Part shown: piece by piece, positions 21,401-35,400 of the stretch
How positions within the stretch are numbered: the stretch's first letter is position 1
Layout: each line of letters begins with the position of its first letter
DNA from: Delphinus delphis
Lineage: Eukaryota > Chordata > Mammalia > Artiodactyla > Delphinidae
Reading direction: 5' to 3'
Assembly (NCBI RefSeq): GCF_949987515.2
Contig: NC_082684.1
Location: 154,494,044-154,558,043, forward strand
DNA: 64,000 nucleotides
Made by a program: the position numbers and the translations under genes
Notes under the pieces: model-generated
The model's input: only the letters and a program-made list of their open reading frames with translations
Databases searched by the model: none
Told to the model about the DNA's origin: nothing

Positions 21401-24400
21401 ATGCAGGTCCCCTAAATTCAAATATGATGCTCCTGTCACCACACTGCAGTCAAACAGAGACAACTGAACTTCAGAGGGAAGCGGGGCATCACCCTACACT
21501 CCCCACGACCACTGAGCTCACATTCTTCAATTCCCTGTGCGGCTTCCGCTAATCACTTTCTTCCCCCTTTGCCCTCCCCAGTGAAGAGATGGGGATGAGA
21601 ACTTCCTGTCCTGTGACCAGAGTGCCTTGGCCCTTGAGTCATTCACAGCACCAGATGGACACGGCCCTTGCATGAGTAGTAATGACCAAGCCCCGTTTAG
21701 GGCTGGTGAGAAGTAAAGGACACAGAGTCAACGGGAGGTCAGGTGGTGCAGCCAGCGATGACAGTGGCAATCCCTCCTCTGGGTCCTACTGCCTTTACTG
21801 CTCTCAAATTTGTGTCTGCGGATAAGACCACAGAGTTTAGCTGGCCCCTGTTCCTTACCCATTCTCCTCATTTTTGCCTCTGCTAAAGATGAACAGTCTT
21901 GCCTCTCACTGTACAGACAAAATATTTCCCAAGAGTTTACGTCAGTTCTCTTTTCTCGCGAGATTGGAGCATTAGTTTCTCTCTAATTTGTACACCAAAC
22001 ACAACGTGTTCCCGAATTCCTCTCTACTTCACGTGTACATGTATGTATACGCATTTGTATATGGTGGGGGGTAGGCGCCAGGAGTTCAAGTGTTTTCAAG
22101 CTACAAGCCAATCAATGTTCTTGGTGGAACTGCTGAAACACCCTCTCTGTCCCCAGCGTGACTCAGAAGGGCCTTTGGAAGAATCTGGTTCAACTCACTG
22201 TAAAGTGCCTCAAGCACCCAGTGAATGGCAACTTCATAAAGAAATACAAGGTACGGGTCTTCTGTAGATGAAAAAAATAACACCCGTTAAAGATAAAAGT
22301 CCGTATTTTTGGCACTCTGTGGGTACGAATATAACTACGTGACAGTTCTCTGAGAGTTCCTTGTGCTCATACCATATTATTTCTACTCAAATCTTCCAAA
22401 TCCCTTTATAGGGAAAGATGCTGCCTGCTCCGAAAAAGAGAGGAGAGGTCTGGAAGTCATTACTCCATGCTGCATCCAACAGCAAAGTTTTCCTGCATTC
22501 CATAAAGCATGTGTGTTCAAAGGAACAACACGCTACCCACTGGAGACCATGTGTTTCCTCTCCCCAGAGCTAATCTCCAGGTTGTCCTGGGCTACGTGAA
22601 CCTGGACGCCCAGCACGTCGGCAGCAAGGCAATAAGAAAGACTTACAAAGGCAGATGTGTACATCTGAAGAATAAAACCCAGCCTTTGTGTCCTTATTCC
22701 ATCCAGATTTTTATTATAATCCCAGGAATATGGCCAAGGGAAATTTTAGGGTATTGTAATCTGGTCTTCCCTTCTAAAGCCAAGGATCATGAAAATAATA
22801 AAATAATAATGTTTAAAAACCTTGCAGTGTCACAGATATTTGTAACACCAGAAGTTAGAAGCGAGCATACTTCAAATCTCTAAAAACAAACGTCTTTCCA
22901 GCTCAATCGTGACTCATGTGTAGCTCTGTCCATCCACCCTTCTATCAGGGCTCCTGCCAGGCTCCTCAGGACTGTGTTACCCATGGGGTTTATGTGATGG
23001 TTTAATGACGATCCTGGTTTTGAGAACTGCCCCATGCTGCCGGTTTGCACTAAATAAATATGGGTCCTCACATCTCGTCCTATGAGCTGATGTTCTAACT
23101 GGCTTCGGGAAATTCCTGGTCATCCGCTTCCTAAACATTTCAACTCTCGAATCAGACACCAGCACATTCTTTCCTTTACCTGAGGTTTTGGAGACTTTAA
23201 TCCTTGGGTTGTATGGTTTCTTGAGAGCAGGTCCTGGAGAGGAGAAGGAAGAGATCCACCACCGTTATTCATTAAAGAGGAGGAAGTGAGAGGTACAGAG
23301 GGCTGAGAGGAGTCAAGTACAGCTCTCAGATACGTTTGTGACAAGTTAAACACATCTCTTTTAAAGGAAGCTCTTGGCCTCGCAACACAAAGCGAAGGTG
23401 TAAACGACGCGGCGTAACTATTTTATTCCTCTATAAATTAGATAATATTCTTCTTGTCTGTGATTTCTGTGTATATAATAGGAGAAAATATTCTATCATT
23501 CTTAAGGTATAGTTATGGGGGGAGGGGGGAAGCAAAGTTGTTTAATGGGGACAGAGTTTCAGGTTTGCAAGATGAAAAAGTTCTGGAGATCTGTTTCATA
23601 ACGATGGGAATATACTTGACACTACTGAACTACACACTTAAAAATGGTTACGATATAGAGAACTGACTGGTGGTTGCCGGGGGGAGGGGGTTGGGGGAGG
23701 GATGGAGTGGGAGGTTGAGGTTAGCAGATGTAAGCTTGTATATAGAGAATGGATAAACAACAAAGCCCTAATGTATAGCACAGAGAACTATATTCAGTAT
23801 TCTCTGATAAACCATAATGGGAAAGAATATTACAAAAAAAGAATATAACTGAATCACTTTCTGTACAGCAAAAATTAATGCAACACTGTAAAGCAAGTAT
23901 ACTTCAGTTAAAAAGAAAGAATGGAAAAAATGGTTATGACGGGAAATGTTACGTTATGTGTTTTTTGCAAAATAGCAATTTAAAACAACCGAAAATATAC
24001 AAGAATGTAAAAGAAAAAGATAACGCGATAATCCAGGTCTATAGCCATGTGTGTAAGTACAATTCACAAAGCAGCAGGCAAAAATAAACACTCAATTAAA
24101 GAATAACCTAAAAGTAAATTACTTTCTGTCAATAAAATAAAATTAATATCTTATTTCAAATTGTCTGTATTAAGATTATGCTCCTCTTAACTGATTTTTG
24201 CCCCCCCAGAAAATGAAGATCACAGTATCTCAATGTTTTTTGTTTTGTTTTGTTTTTTTGCGGTACGCGGGCCTCTCACTGTTGTGGCCTCTCCCGTTGG
24301 GGAGCACAGGCTCCAGACGCGCAGGCTCAGCGGCCATGGCTCACGGGCCCAGCCGCTCTGTGGCATGTGGGATCTTCCCGGACCGGGGCAGGAACCCACA

Positions 24401-27400
24401 TCCCCTGCATCGGCAGGCGGACTCCCAACCACTGCGCCACCAGGGAAGCCCTCAATGTTTTTTAAGCGCTCCCTTCTCCAACTGGTCCCTGGTCAGCCAG
24501 ACACAGACAGAATCAGGCTGACCACGAAGGCGGAACGACATCTCAGTCTGAACGGCTGCTTTGAGTTGGCTTAAATTGTCACCGACACTCAAAAAAATCA
24601 TAAAATTAAAACTAAAAAATCATCTTCAGGGAAATCCTATGTCTAGCAAGCCTTCTGAGCGATCAGTCAGTTATTCCCTCATCTGTGTTCTTGGCCCTCT
24701 GAGTCTCGTGTCATTTGAGTTTGCTCTCTCCTGAAGCTGTTGAGATTTGAGTTGCTGACACTGAATCAAGATGTTACTCAAAAAGCCATCTTCCCTGGAT
24801 GTGGCATGGATCTTGTAGCGTGACGTAACAACATCATGCAACTTACTTTTCATCCTTTTCATCAGAACAAATATTGTACTAGTTTTGCCAAGACAAGTTC
24901 CACTCTTTCTAAAAAGGCAACATATCATTTTTCACCCCTACATCAGGTCTGAACTTTTCAATAGATTTCTAGTTCTACACTCCTCATGGGAAAGGGTATC
25001 TCACATGTGTAGAACACTTAGTATACACCAAGGCATCTACACCTTTAATCCTTGCAACAACCTTTCAGGGAAGAGATTACTATCTACATTTTACAGGTGA
25101 GGGAATGGAAGCTCAGAGACGTTCAGAAACCTGCCCCAAGCCACACAGCTGGCTGGGAGGAGCCGTGAGCTGAAACTCTGTCTGGATCCTAACCGTGTGC
25201 TCTCCCTACCATGCCCAGGTGATCTCAGAGTTGAGGATATGAGGATCAAATGAGGCCCAGGGTTAATGTCAGTTCCCTCACCTTAGGGCGTGTGCACCTG
25301 ACAGGAAGTTAAGAAAAATGTCACACATAAAAAAGTGCTGTTTTCCATAAACAGATTTTACTGAGAATATAACCCTCTGCTTTGGTTGGATTACTTTTCC
25401 TGTCCTTTTCCCATTCCTGGTGCTACTAATTTCCCCCTGACAAATGGCACTGAGACAGATAATAAGAATTTCTGTTTAAACTCTGGATTCTCCTGAGAAT
25501 CCAGAACTTAGTTCCTCCTATATAATAATATCTATAATAAAATAAAATTTTATTAATTTTATTTAATTCTAAACAAAATCATTAAAATTTAAAAAATAAA
25601 ACTTTAATTTAGAAAATTATAAGTAAAATTAATAAACTATGAGTAAATAAAATATATAATAAAATTTCATTTTATCTATAAAATAAAATATTTTGTTTTC
25701 TCAGGAAAATAATATCAAGCGTATGACATAATTGAAGTACTTAAACTATAGAAAGGCATTTAAAAATGAGTATTTGTTTACTTGTCTGTTCATCCCTGTG
25801 CCTCCAATAGTGCCTGGCTCACGGGAGTCACTCAATATTGATGATTTATCGATAGACTGGCTTGACTTTCTCGAATTTCTCTATAGAGATCCATGGTTTA
25901 TAACAACACAAACATAAGCTAAGGCACTCTCTGAAGGCTAGGAGCTGCAGGTAGAGAACATTGTTTATAAGATTTATAATACGAGAAAGTAAAACAGACG
26001 ACCTTGGCCTGAAAAGGAGACAGAAGGGCCATCCCGAGAGTGCCCTTACCTGGCTGCAGGTGGGCGCCCCTCAGGCTCTGCATCACCGTTTCGGGCCCTG
26101 TGGCCGCCGACGTGCCGTAGGCGTCCTCCGGGGTCTCTGTCCGCGGTGCTGACTTGAGCGTCATGGAGGTGAACGGAGCGAGGAAGCGATGGTTCAAGGC
26201 CAGAGCCTGTACCTCCTGCCTCAGCCGCTCCCTCTCGGGCTGCTCATCACTCTGCAGCCAGGAACTCAGCAGCTCCTTCAGGGTCAGGTAGCTCCAGAGA
26301 CGCTCCAGGTGGTTCGGGTCCTCCTGGCCACCCGCCTTGGGCCTGGGGCTCCCCGGGACGTCGTTCTCCATCCTCCGGGGTTCCACAGGCACGTCCTTCT
26401 TGAGTATGACAAACTTCTTACTGTTGCTGGCCGTGACCTCCACGTGCAAGCGGTCCATCTCCTTGTCCACCAGCTTCCCCGCGATGATGATCTCGGAGCC
26501 GTTGAAGTAGTTGGGGAACAGGGTCCTGGTGGCGTGCTCTACCAAGCCGGCTGGATAATCCACGCGGATGTCCGAGAGGAGCGGGGTCCTGATCTCATCG
26601 TAGAACCTGGAGAGGAGGAACAGAGAGGGAGGATCGGGGCCTGCACTAGCTGCAGGCAGGTCACGTCCCAGAGGAAATCACAGGCTGTCTTGGGGGGGCG
26701 AATCTGATCTTAGAAGCAACCAAGTCCAACATTCCACCCAGCAGAACATCTCAGACAGGAGGCCGTGCGGCTGTAGCTCGAACACCATTGGTGACGGAGA
26801 ACTCACTATCTCACAAGCTCCCTCGCCGTTTGCCAGACTTAAATCCTGGTTTCCTCTTCACCCCAGAACATAGCACAGTCAGCGACCACTTTCAACTGGC
26901 CATTGTGCTTCAACATAAAAACACGATCATTGTAACTAGCAGGCAAGGTGGAGCTGACGCTACCTATCCCACCTCCCTCTCAGGGTGGAATTAGAGTAAA
27001 TACAGGCATAAATTGTTTTATTGCACTTCGAAGACCTAGCATTTTTTTGCAAAATGAAGGTTTGTGGCAATCCTGCATTGTCAGATGATAGCATTTTTTA
27101 GCAATAAAGTATTTTTCAATTAAGGTATGTACATGACACTATTGCATGCTTAATAGACTACAGTGTGATGTAAACATAGCTTTTACGTGCACTGTTAAAG
27201 CAATCCACCTGTGGGACTCGCTTTATTGCAATATTTGCTTTATCGCTGGAACTGACCTGCAGTATCTCTGAGGTGCGTCTTGAGATGAGGAAGTGCTTTG
27301 AAGTGTCAGGAAGACAGTTGTAACCATAAGAGCTAACAGAACACCTAACCTGTGAAAGCCGTCCTGCCAATACTTCACGTAGGTTTTCTCCTTAAATTCT

Positions 27401-29373
27401 ATCATCTGACCAGAATCCTCACTTCACAGTTGGGGAGACCAAGGCACAGACAGTCTTAAAGCCTCAAGTCACAAGGCAGGACCAGAATGTGAACCCAGAT
27501 CCACCCAGTTTCAAGACCCATGGCGATGTCTCCCATGAAAGGAGTGATGATCAGACTTGGGGTCCGTCCTCACGTCCGAGCCTCCCGCTGAGCCTGCCCC
27601 CCCGCCCTGAGGACACAGACAGACCCACGGACCCGATGAGCTGGGCGCGGGCGTCGTGGTCCTCGTGGACATGCCGTGTGAGCCCACAGTTCTCCAGGGA
27701 CAGCATCTCCAGCAGCTTGAAGTCCACGTCGGCCCCGATGCCCACGGTGAAGATGCAGACCCGGCCCCGGGCGGCCTCCCTGGTGTTGTTGAGGATCTTC
27801 GGGGTGTGGGTCTCCCCGGCGGTGGGCTTCCCGTCTGTCAGGAAGATGACCAGGGACACGCTGCGGTCCTCGATGTCGTTGTGGGCCACGAAGTCGTTGA
27901 GAAGCCTGATGCCCCTCTGCAGGGCCCCGTTAATATCCGTGCCTGCAGGACATAGAACAGGACACCTGAGGAGCCTCGCCACCTCCTTTACCTGGACACA
28001 CCTTCTCGGGCCCCTCACGGGCACCTGCAGCAGTGACGCGTGGGGAAAGCAGCCACCTGCATTCCTGGGGTGACTCCATGTCACAAAGACTGCTAGAAAC
28101 TTGGCAAATGACTAGGAACAGCAGAGAATTATATAACCTTGTCCTGAAGGTGTCTGATGGCATCTCAGCTTAGGCGTCTCCACTCCCTTAGCACGAACGG
28201 TTTCTACCTCCTTTTTGGAGAATCACTTTGGAAAGGGAAGGAGGGTGCTGGGTGCAGGAATTCAGAGAAAGCAAGCGTCCCAGAGGGAAGGGAACGGCAC
28301 AGAACGAGGAGGTGGCGATGCGGAGACCATCGCGGTGACCTCACTTGTGTCCTGGGGCTGGAGGATGCTGGTTAAAGCACTCAATTTTTTTTTTTTTTTT
28401 ATTGCTGTCGTCTTTCCTGCTTCCTGCCCCTTCAGGATCACCCCTGCTTGTTAGGACCCCACCAAGCGAAGGCTTTCAAGTTTACACCTCCTACCCCTGC
28501 CGTTTCTAATTCAGACACGCTTGTCATCGCAGCTCTGATTAAAGTCAGGGGACAGTGTCTGTGGGAGGTGCTGGACAGGTATTTTGCTTGGGGGATGGAG
28601 AGACGGATGGCTGGTGGAAGTCAAAACTGCCAACTAACGTGAGGTTTCTGGATTAGCTGAGAACTTCATTCAACTCTGCTGCTGCTGTTCTACCATCGCC
28701 AAGAAAAACTGAGAGTTCTTACTGCCGCCGTGAATACGTACTTCCTTTTTCTGACTCCACTGGGGTTTTTTTTAATGGCCTTATTGACGTACCAAAAATG
28801 TCACGCATTTTGGTCGCTAGGGATTTTTTTCTTTTTTTGCCGAGCTGCATGGGTATGCAGGATCTTAGTTCCCCAACCAGATATCCATCCCATGCCCCCT
28901 GCACAGGAAGTGCAGATTCTTAACCACTGGACCACCAGGGAAGTCCCAAAAATTTCACCCCTTTTAAGCACACAATTAATGATTTTTAGTAAATTTATGA
29001 AGTTGTGTACCCATCACCACCATCCATCCCCCTGACTGGAGTGATTTTTATCTCCCTGCAAAATGTACCATATTTGAGTGAACCAGACAATTTTCCCCAC
29101 TGCTTCACATCCTCCAGAATTTCTGGCTAAAATACATATGACTGTGACTGTGCAAACACATTGATAATTCGTTCTAAGATGTACACATGGCCCGAACGTA
29201 AGGGAAAGTTACAGCTGAAACAGTATTTAACGTTTCTTTGGGTTCACTCACTTGCCTTTCTGAATGCCCAGCCTAGTTTCACGCTGCCTCTGGATATGTG
29301 GGCATGAACCAAAACGCAGGTGTTTATTTTCTCTGTAACCTAGAACGTAACAATGATGCCAAATCTCTCACTG

Positions 29374-29412
<39 letters not shown>

Positions 29413-32400
29413 GGTACGCGGGCCTCTCACTGTTGTGGCCTCTCCCGTTGCGGAGCACAGGCTCCGGACGCGCAGGCTCAGCGGCCATGGCTCACGGGCC
29501 CAGCCACTCCGCGGCATGTGCGATCTTCCTGGACCGGGGCACGAACCCGTGTCCCCTGCATCGGCAGGCGGACTCTCAACCACTGCGCCACCAGGGAAGC
29601 CCTCTCACTGCATTTTAAAGCCCAGGAAAGCCCAGGCAAAGGACACACTTAGCTTTTCTTACACGAGACACCAAAGCACAGCACGGCTTGGTACTGAACA
29701 TCCGTTAAGTTGGGGCATCTCCCGCATGCTTAACAACAGCGGGGGGCTTTCTCCCCAGGGAGCTGACACAACCATTCCGCCGAGAGCTCCCCCAGGGTCA
29801 TCAAAGGACCCAAGTGCACCAGCAACAGGGATCACTTGGGTAAAATGGCCATATCTGACACCTAGAGAGGACTTCCTATGTGCAGCCACTTCTAAGTACT
29901 TTAAATATTTTAACTCATCTCATCCTAATAACAAGTCCATTATTATCCTCACTTTACAGATGAGGAAACTGAAGTAAAAGGAGGTTAAATGACTCATAGC
30001 TGGTAGAGCTGGATTCAAATCCAGACAGTCTGGCTTCAGAATCTATGCTCATCTCCTGAAATGACACTTTTCTGAGAGAAGTAGATTAATTTTCTGTTCA
30101 CCTGCAGAGGTTGGGACAATGAAGTACCAAGAAAAAATAAAGGAAACCAATAAGGTTTCTATGGTTTAGATTCCAAAATACACACAACTGTTTTCTAAAG
30201 CTTTATCTCCACCTCCCACACACAAAGGATTCTCATAGCAAGCAGAACCGTTTAAATAATTTAAATAACTCTAATGCATATTCTTTGGGTATGCACTGTA
30301 GGTCGGGAGCTACGACAGGAAACAGGGGCTAAACAAAGATGAAGGAGAGTTTCTTCCCTCAAAGACTTGACCACCTTGTCAACTTCCTGCTGTAGATCAT
30401 CACTATAATATTAAATATAACCTTTCATTTCTCCTATCTAGTTACAGTAAAACAGTAACTAGATCGTGTTTCTGTAGAGACTGGTAGGAAATCCCATTTG
30501 TAAATCGAAATTCCATCCAAACAAGATCAAGTTCCAAATGAAGTTCAGTTGGGAAACCAGAACTCTGCCTTGGATGGAAAATAACAAATATATGAGCGAT
30601 GAGAAACTCAGATGGAAGAGGATGGACAGAAATGGGTGTTTTCTATGTTTCCAGGTATCCAAAGCAGAATTATCTGAGACACCCAGCAGATGGTGTCTCT
30701 ACAGGGGCCTTTAAGAAAGGTGTCAAAGGGTCAGGTTCAGGTCCAATAAACACTCCAATACTGGGCATCTGCCACGCATCTGCTGTCCTAGTGATGGATG
30801 TAACAGCAGAAGTCAGCTGTGTGTCCAGGGTTGAAGGAACTCACATCCAGCACGGCTGGTAACACGCTGTTCTGACTCTCTAACCTTTCCCCGCGTCTGC
30901 GTACTTACCTCATCACGACCCCCCAGCCAAGTGTGCAAAACCTCAGAGTCCTCCCCTTTCCACCCAGAGCACCGCCCAGGCCACCTGGGGTCCAAGGGAT
31001 CTAACAGCTCAGGAGGGCAGCTTCATCTGCTGCTTCCTAAGGTGCTCATATTCAAACACACAGAACGCTGAATCACCCATTTGGCTTTCATTCCCCACCC
31101 CAGAAACAATTTACAAAAAGAGCTGCATTGTTTGGGATCCGTGAGATAAACCAGGAAAGGCTCCAAAACCTATCAGGTATTTCCTCCCCCCCCCTAACTT
31201 ACTTGACCATCTTAGCTTGGGGCCTGGAAGAGGAGAAACAAGCTCCTGGGAAAGCTCTCCCCTGTTATCTCCTTTCCTGTGATCAGCGTCAGCTTTCAAA
31301 CCCTTGTCTCTGGGCAGAAAGTTAGCTACTCACGTATCCCGTCGAGGCGAATGGGCAAAGCGGATGCGCGCTTACCTCCGGTCGGTGACATGTGGTGAAT
31401 GTAGACTTTGCCGTCTCTGATATTGTTGGGAGTAACTGACACCAAATGGTCCTTCCACACTTTGACCCGGTTGGAAAATCCAATGATATTGAAACGGTCC
31501 TGGGGTCGGAGGTCATGCAGAATCGTGAAAAGGGCATCTTTGGTCTAGGCAAACACAAAAGCAAAAACAGTCACGTCCGAGCGCATGAGTCCACGCGTCC
31601 CCTGGCTTGGAAACTGCACACCGGGGACAATCCCAGGGTTAAAATTAAGTACCTGCTACGTAAAGGGACTCAGATAAATGTCAAGGAACTTTGTCACCTA
31701 GCTGGAAAAAAACCATCATTAATATGTTACAATTTTATATAAGACACGAATGGGTATTTCATATATGAACCATCACATCTGCTGGAATCCACGTTGCATC
31801 AAGCCTCTGTATCTTTCACCACTGCTATTCTCTAGACCTGGAATGTTCTTCCTTACTGCCTCATGCCCTTGTTTCATCTGACAAGGCCCTCGTCATTCAG
31901 AACCCAGTTAACATGCTGTATTCTCTATTTGCAACATTTTCTAGCTCCTCTGAAGAGAGCGCACATCTTCTCTCCTGTAGGCTAGCGCTGTCCTCAACAT
32001 ACTCACATAGAAAAGTGCGTATTACCCGTCATGACTACAGTCTGCTTCATGCCTCTTTCCCTTCCTCCAGTGTCAGCTCTCTGAAGGCAGGTGCCTCTAT
32101 TTTCTTATCACCCAGAGCAGAGGAGAACTCCTGACACGTAGGAGGCGCTAGAGAGAAGTTCAGAGGATGAATGAACGCATGGTATAATAGGTATAATAAG
32201 GTATAATATAGGTATAAAGGTATAGGTATAAAGGTATAATAAATACCACTGGAATTTAAATAGGTATAAAGGTATTTAAATAGGTATAAAGGTATAATAA
32301 ATACCACTGGAATTTAAAAGAGAACGAAGCACTGAAGGCTGGAGTGATGTGAGAAGGTGTCACAGAGAAGGGGGAATTGAGGATGAGACTCAAAGGAACT

Positions 32401-35400
32401 GGGTAACTTGAGAGATGAGGGAGGGCATCCCGAAAAGAAGCAAAGGAGGTCAGAGAGATGGCTGGAGGAAAGCAGAGAGGTGACACAGGTGAGTTCCGGA
32501 GATGCTGAGTGAATGAAAGGTGTACAGGTAAGTCAGACGTGACTTGTGGAAAGAGGAAAGAAACCATCGGAAACTGAAAACAGAAACGCTCCAGGACTGC
32601 AGACGAAGCAACCAACAAGGGATTAATCTCCACAATATACAAACAGCTCATGCAGCTCTATATCAAAAAACAAACGAAGCAACCAACAAGGGATTAATCT
32701 CCACAACATACAAACAGCTCATGCAGCTCTATATCAAAAAACAAACAACCCAATCAAAATTCGCAGAAGATCTAAATAGACATTTCTCCGAAGAAGACAT
32801 ACAAATGACCAAAAAGCACATGAAAAGATTCTCAACATCACTAATTATTAGAGAAATGCAGATCAAAACTACCATAAGTAGTATGGTAGTCAGAATGGCC
32901 ATCGTCAAAAAATCTACAAACAATAAATGCTGGAGAGGGTATGGACAAAAGGGAGCCCTCTTACACTGTTGGTAGGAATGTAAATTGGTACAAGCACTAT
33001 GGAGAACAGTATGGAGGTTCCTTAAAAAACTAAAAATAGAGTTACCACGTGATCCTGCAATCCCACTCCCAGGCATATTATCTGGAGAAAACCATAATTC
33101 GAAAAGATACACACACCCCAATGTTCACTGCAGTGCAATTTACAATAACAAAGACATAGAAGCAACCTAAATGTCCATCAACAGAGGAATGGAAAAAGAA
33201 GGTGCGGTACATACATACAATAGAATATTACTCGGCCATAAAAAAGAATGAAATGATGTCATTTGCAGCAACATGGATGGACCTAGAGACTGTCACACCG
33301 AGTGAAGTAAGTCAGACAACTACCATGTGATATTGCTTATATGCGGAATCTACAAAAAGGGTACAAATGAACTTACCTACAAAACAGAAATAGTTACAGA
33401 TGTAGAAAACAAACTTATGGTTACCAAGGGGGAAAAGGGGGGAAGTGATAAATTGGGAGATTGGGATTAACAAATACACACTACTATATATAAAACAGAT
33501 AACTAATGAGGACCTACTGTATAGCACAGGGAAGTCTACTCAATACTCTGTAATAACCTGTATGGGAAAAGAATCTGAAAAAGAATAGATATATGTGTAT
33601 GTATAACTGATTCACTTTGCTGTACACCTGAAACTAACACAACACTGTAAATCAACTATACACCAATAAAAATAGAAAAAAGAAAAGCTCCAGGAGCCTG
33701 GACAAGAGTTTCTAAAACAATCAACTCGATATTGTGAGCAAGCACTGCCTTCTCTAAATAGCATTATTGCTAGACATTGAAAGAGATGTGGCATGTGAGG
33801 TATGAGGTAGGGGATGCTCATTACATAACTGCCATGTAATGTCATTGTCATGTCATTGCCATGACCTCTGCCACCCTTCACAGGGGTGAAGAGCACTTCA
33901 CTGTAAGGGCAGGAGGGCTGGGGTTCACCCTGGATCCATCACTTACCACCTGTGTGGCCCTGACAGATAAAGACAAAGAAATACTATATGATATCACTTA
34001 CACATGGAATCTAAAAACAGAACAAAACCCAAACTCATAGAAAAAGCCATCAGACTTGTGGTTACCAGAGGCACCAGGTGGGGGCTGAGGGAATTGGATA
34101 AAGGTGGTCAAAAGGTCCAGACTTCCAGTTACGAGATAAATAAGTCCTGGGGATGTAATGTACAACGTGACGACTACAGTTAACACTGCTGTGTGGTAAT
34201 TTAAAAGCTGTTATGAGAGAAAATCTGAAGAGTTATCATCACAAGGAAAAACAAGCATTTTTGATCTATATGAGATGAGGGATGTTCACTAAACCTATTG
34301 TGGTAATCATTTCACAATAAGTGAAACCATTATGCTGTACACCTAAACATACACAGTGCCGAATATCAACTGTATCTCAATACAACTGGGGGGAAAAGAT
34401 TAAATGACAAAAAATTAATGGCCCCATTCTCTGAGATCCTCTCTCAGCACACACATCTATTCTGCACTTATCATACTGCATTATCATTACTTCCTCAAGC
34501 CCTTTCCCACCGCAGGACCTCTTCACCTGCTGTTCCCTGTGTCTGGAATGCTCTTCCCTACAGTCTGCATGACCGCTGGCCCCTCCGCATCCTTTAGTTC
34601 TGGGCTCACTCGTTTCTCTGTCCTCTCAAGCCCGGCACCCTGCTTCTCTGCCTTCACAGCGTCGATAGCGAGCATGTCATTACATATCTGTGCATTTACT
34701 TGACTGTCCAACTCAGCTCCACGCCTCCGAGAGCGGGAGCTTTCTCTGTTCCATCACTCCTGTGTCATACCCGGCTGTGCCTGGCCACACGGCAGAGTCT
34801 TGATACATTTTTCCAGAGAAAAGTGAATGGCGAATGAACTGTCCATCTGTCACGCTAGACTCCACAAAACAGCTGTCCCCTTGCTCCTCCTCACCCAATA
34901 CAACAGTTGGCGCATTGTGGGCTGTCAGTATGTCAGTAAATATCTGTTGAATGAGTAATTGAGACAGAAAGGAGGAGAGAGAGAGGGAATTCTATGACGT
35001 GAATACAAGGGAAGTAAGAGAGACACAGCCCCCATCCTTGAGAAGCTAAGACAGGGAACACTGAGAAGGATGATATGCAGGAAACAAGAGCTGAATGATG
35101 GATAGCATTAAAGCAAAAATAAATAGATCAGATCATGACAATAAACAGATGTGGGTGGAGTGCCCTGAGCACTGATGCTGACGGAATTCCTGGAAGCATG
35201 CCTCACCTTGACCCCTCATCCTTCCTTCCACTCAGAGCCAACACAACCCCAGCATGAGCAAAGATGGGCTCGGCGTCATTCTCCGTCCAAGAGTCTAGAC
35301 CTCTGGGAAGTCTGAAGGTCCACAGCGGGGAGGTGACAGATGGGACCACAGCAAGCGGTGGCCATCCCTGAGACGACACAGTTTGGAGCCCGACACTAAG

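Noticed and set aside
26189..26707. Plus-strand frame of 172 codons over ITIH5 exon 10
   Set aside because: Antisense shadow of the coding exon. It reads past the splice site with no motif.
27489..28073. Plus-strand frame of 194 codons over ITIH5 exon 9
   Set aside because: It is the antisense shadow of a GC-rich exon. The minus strand gives a clear VWA domain with matching splice sites.
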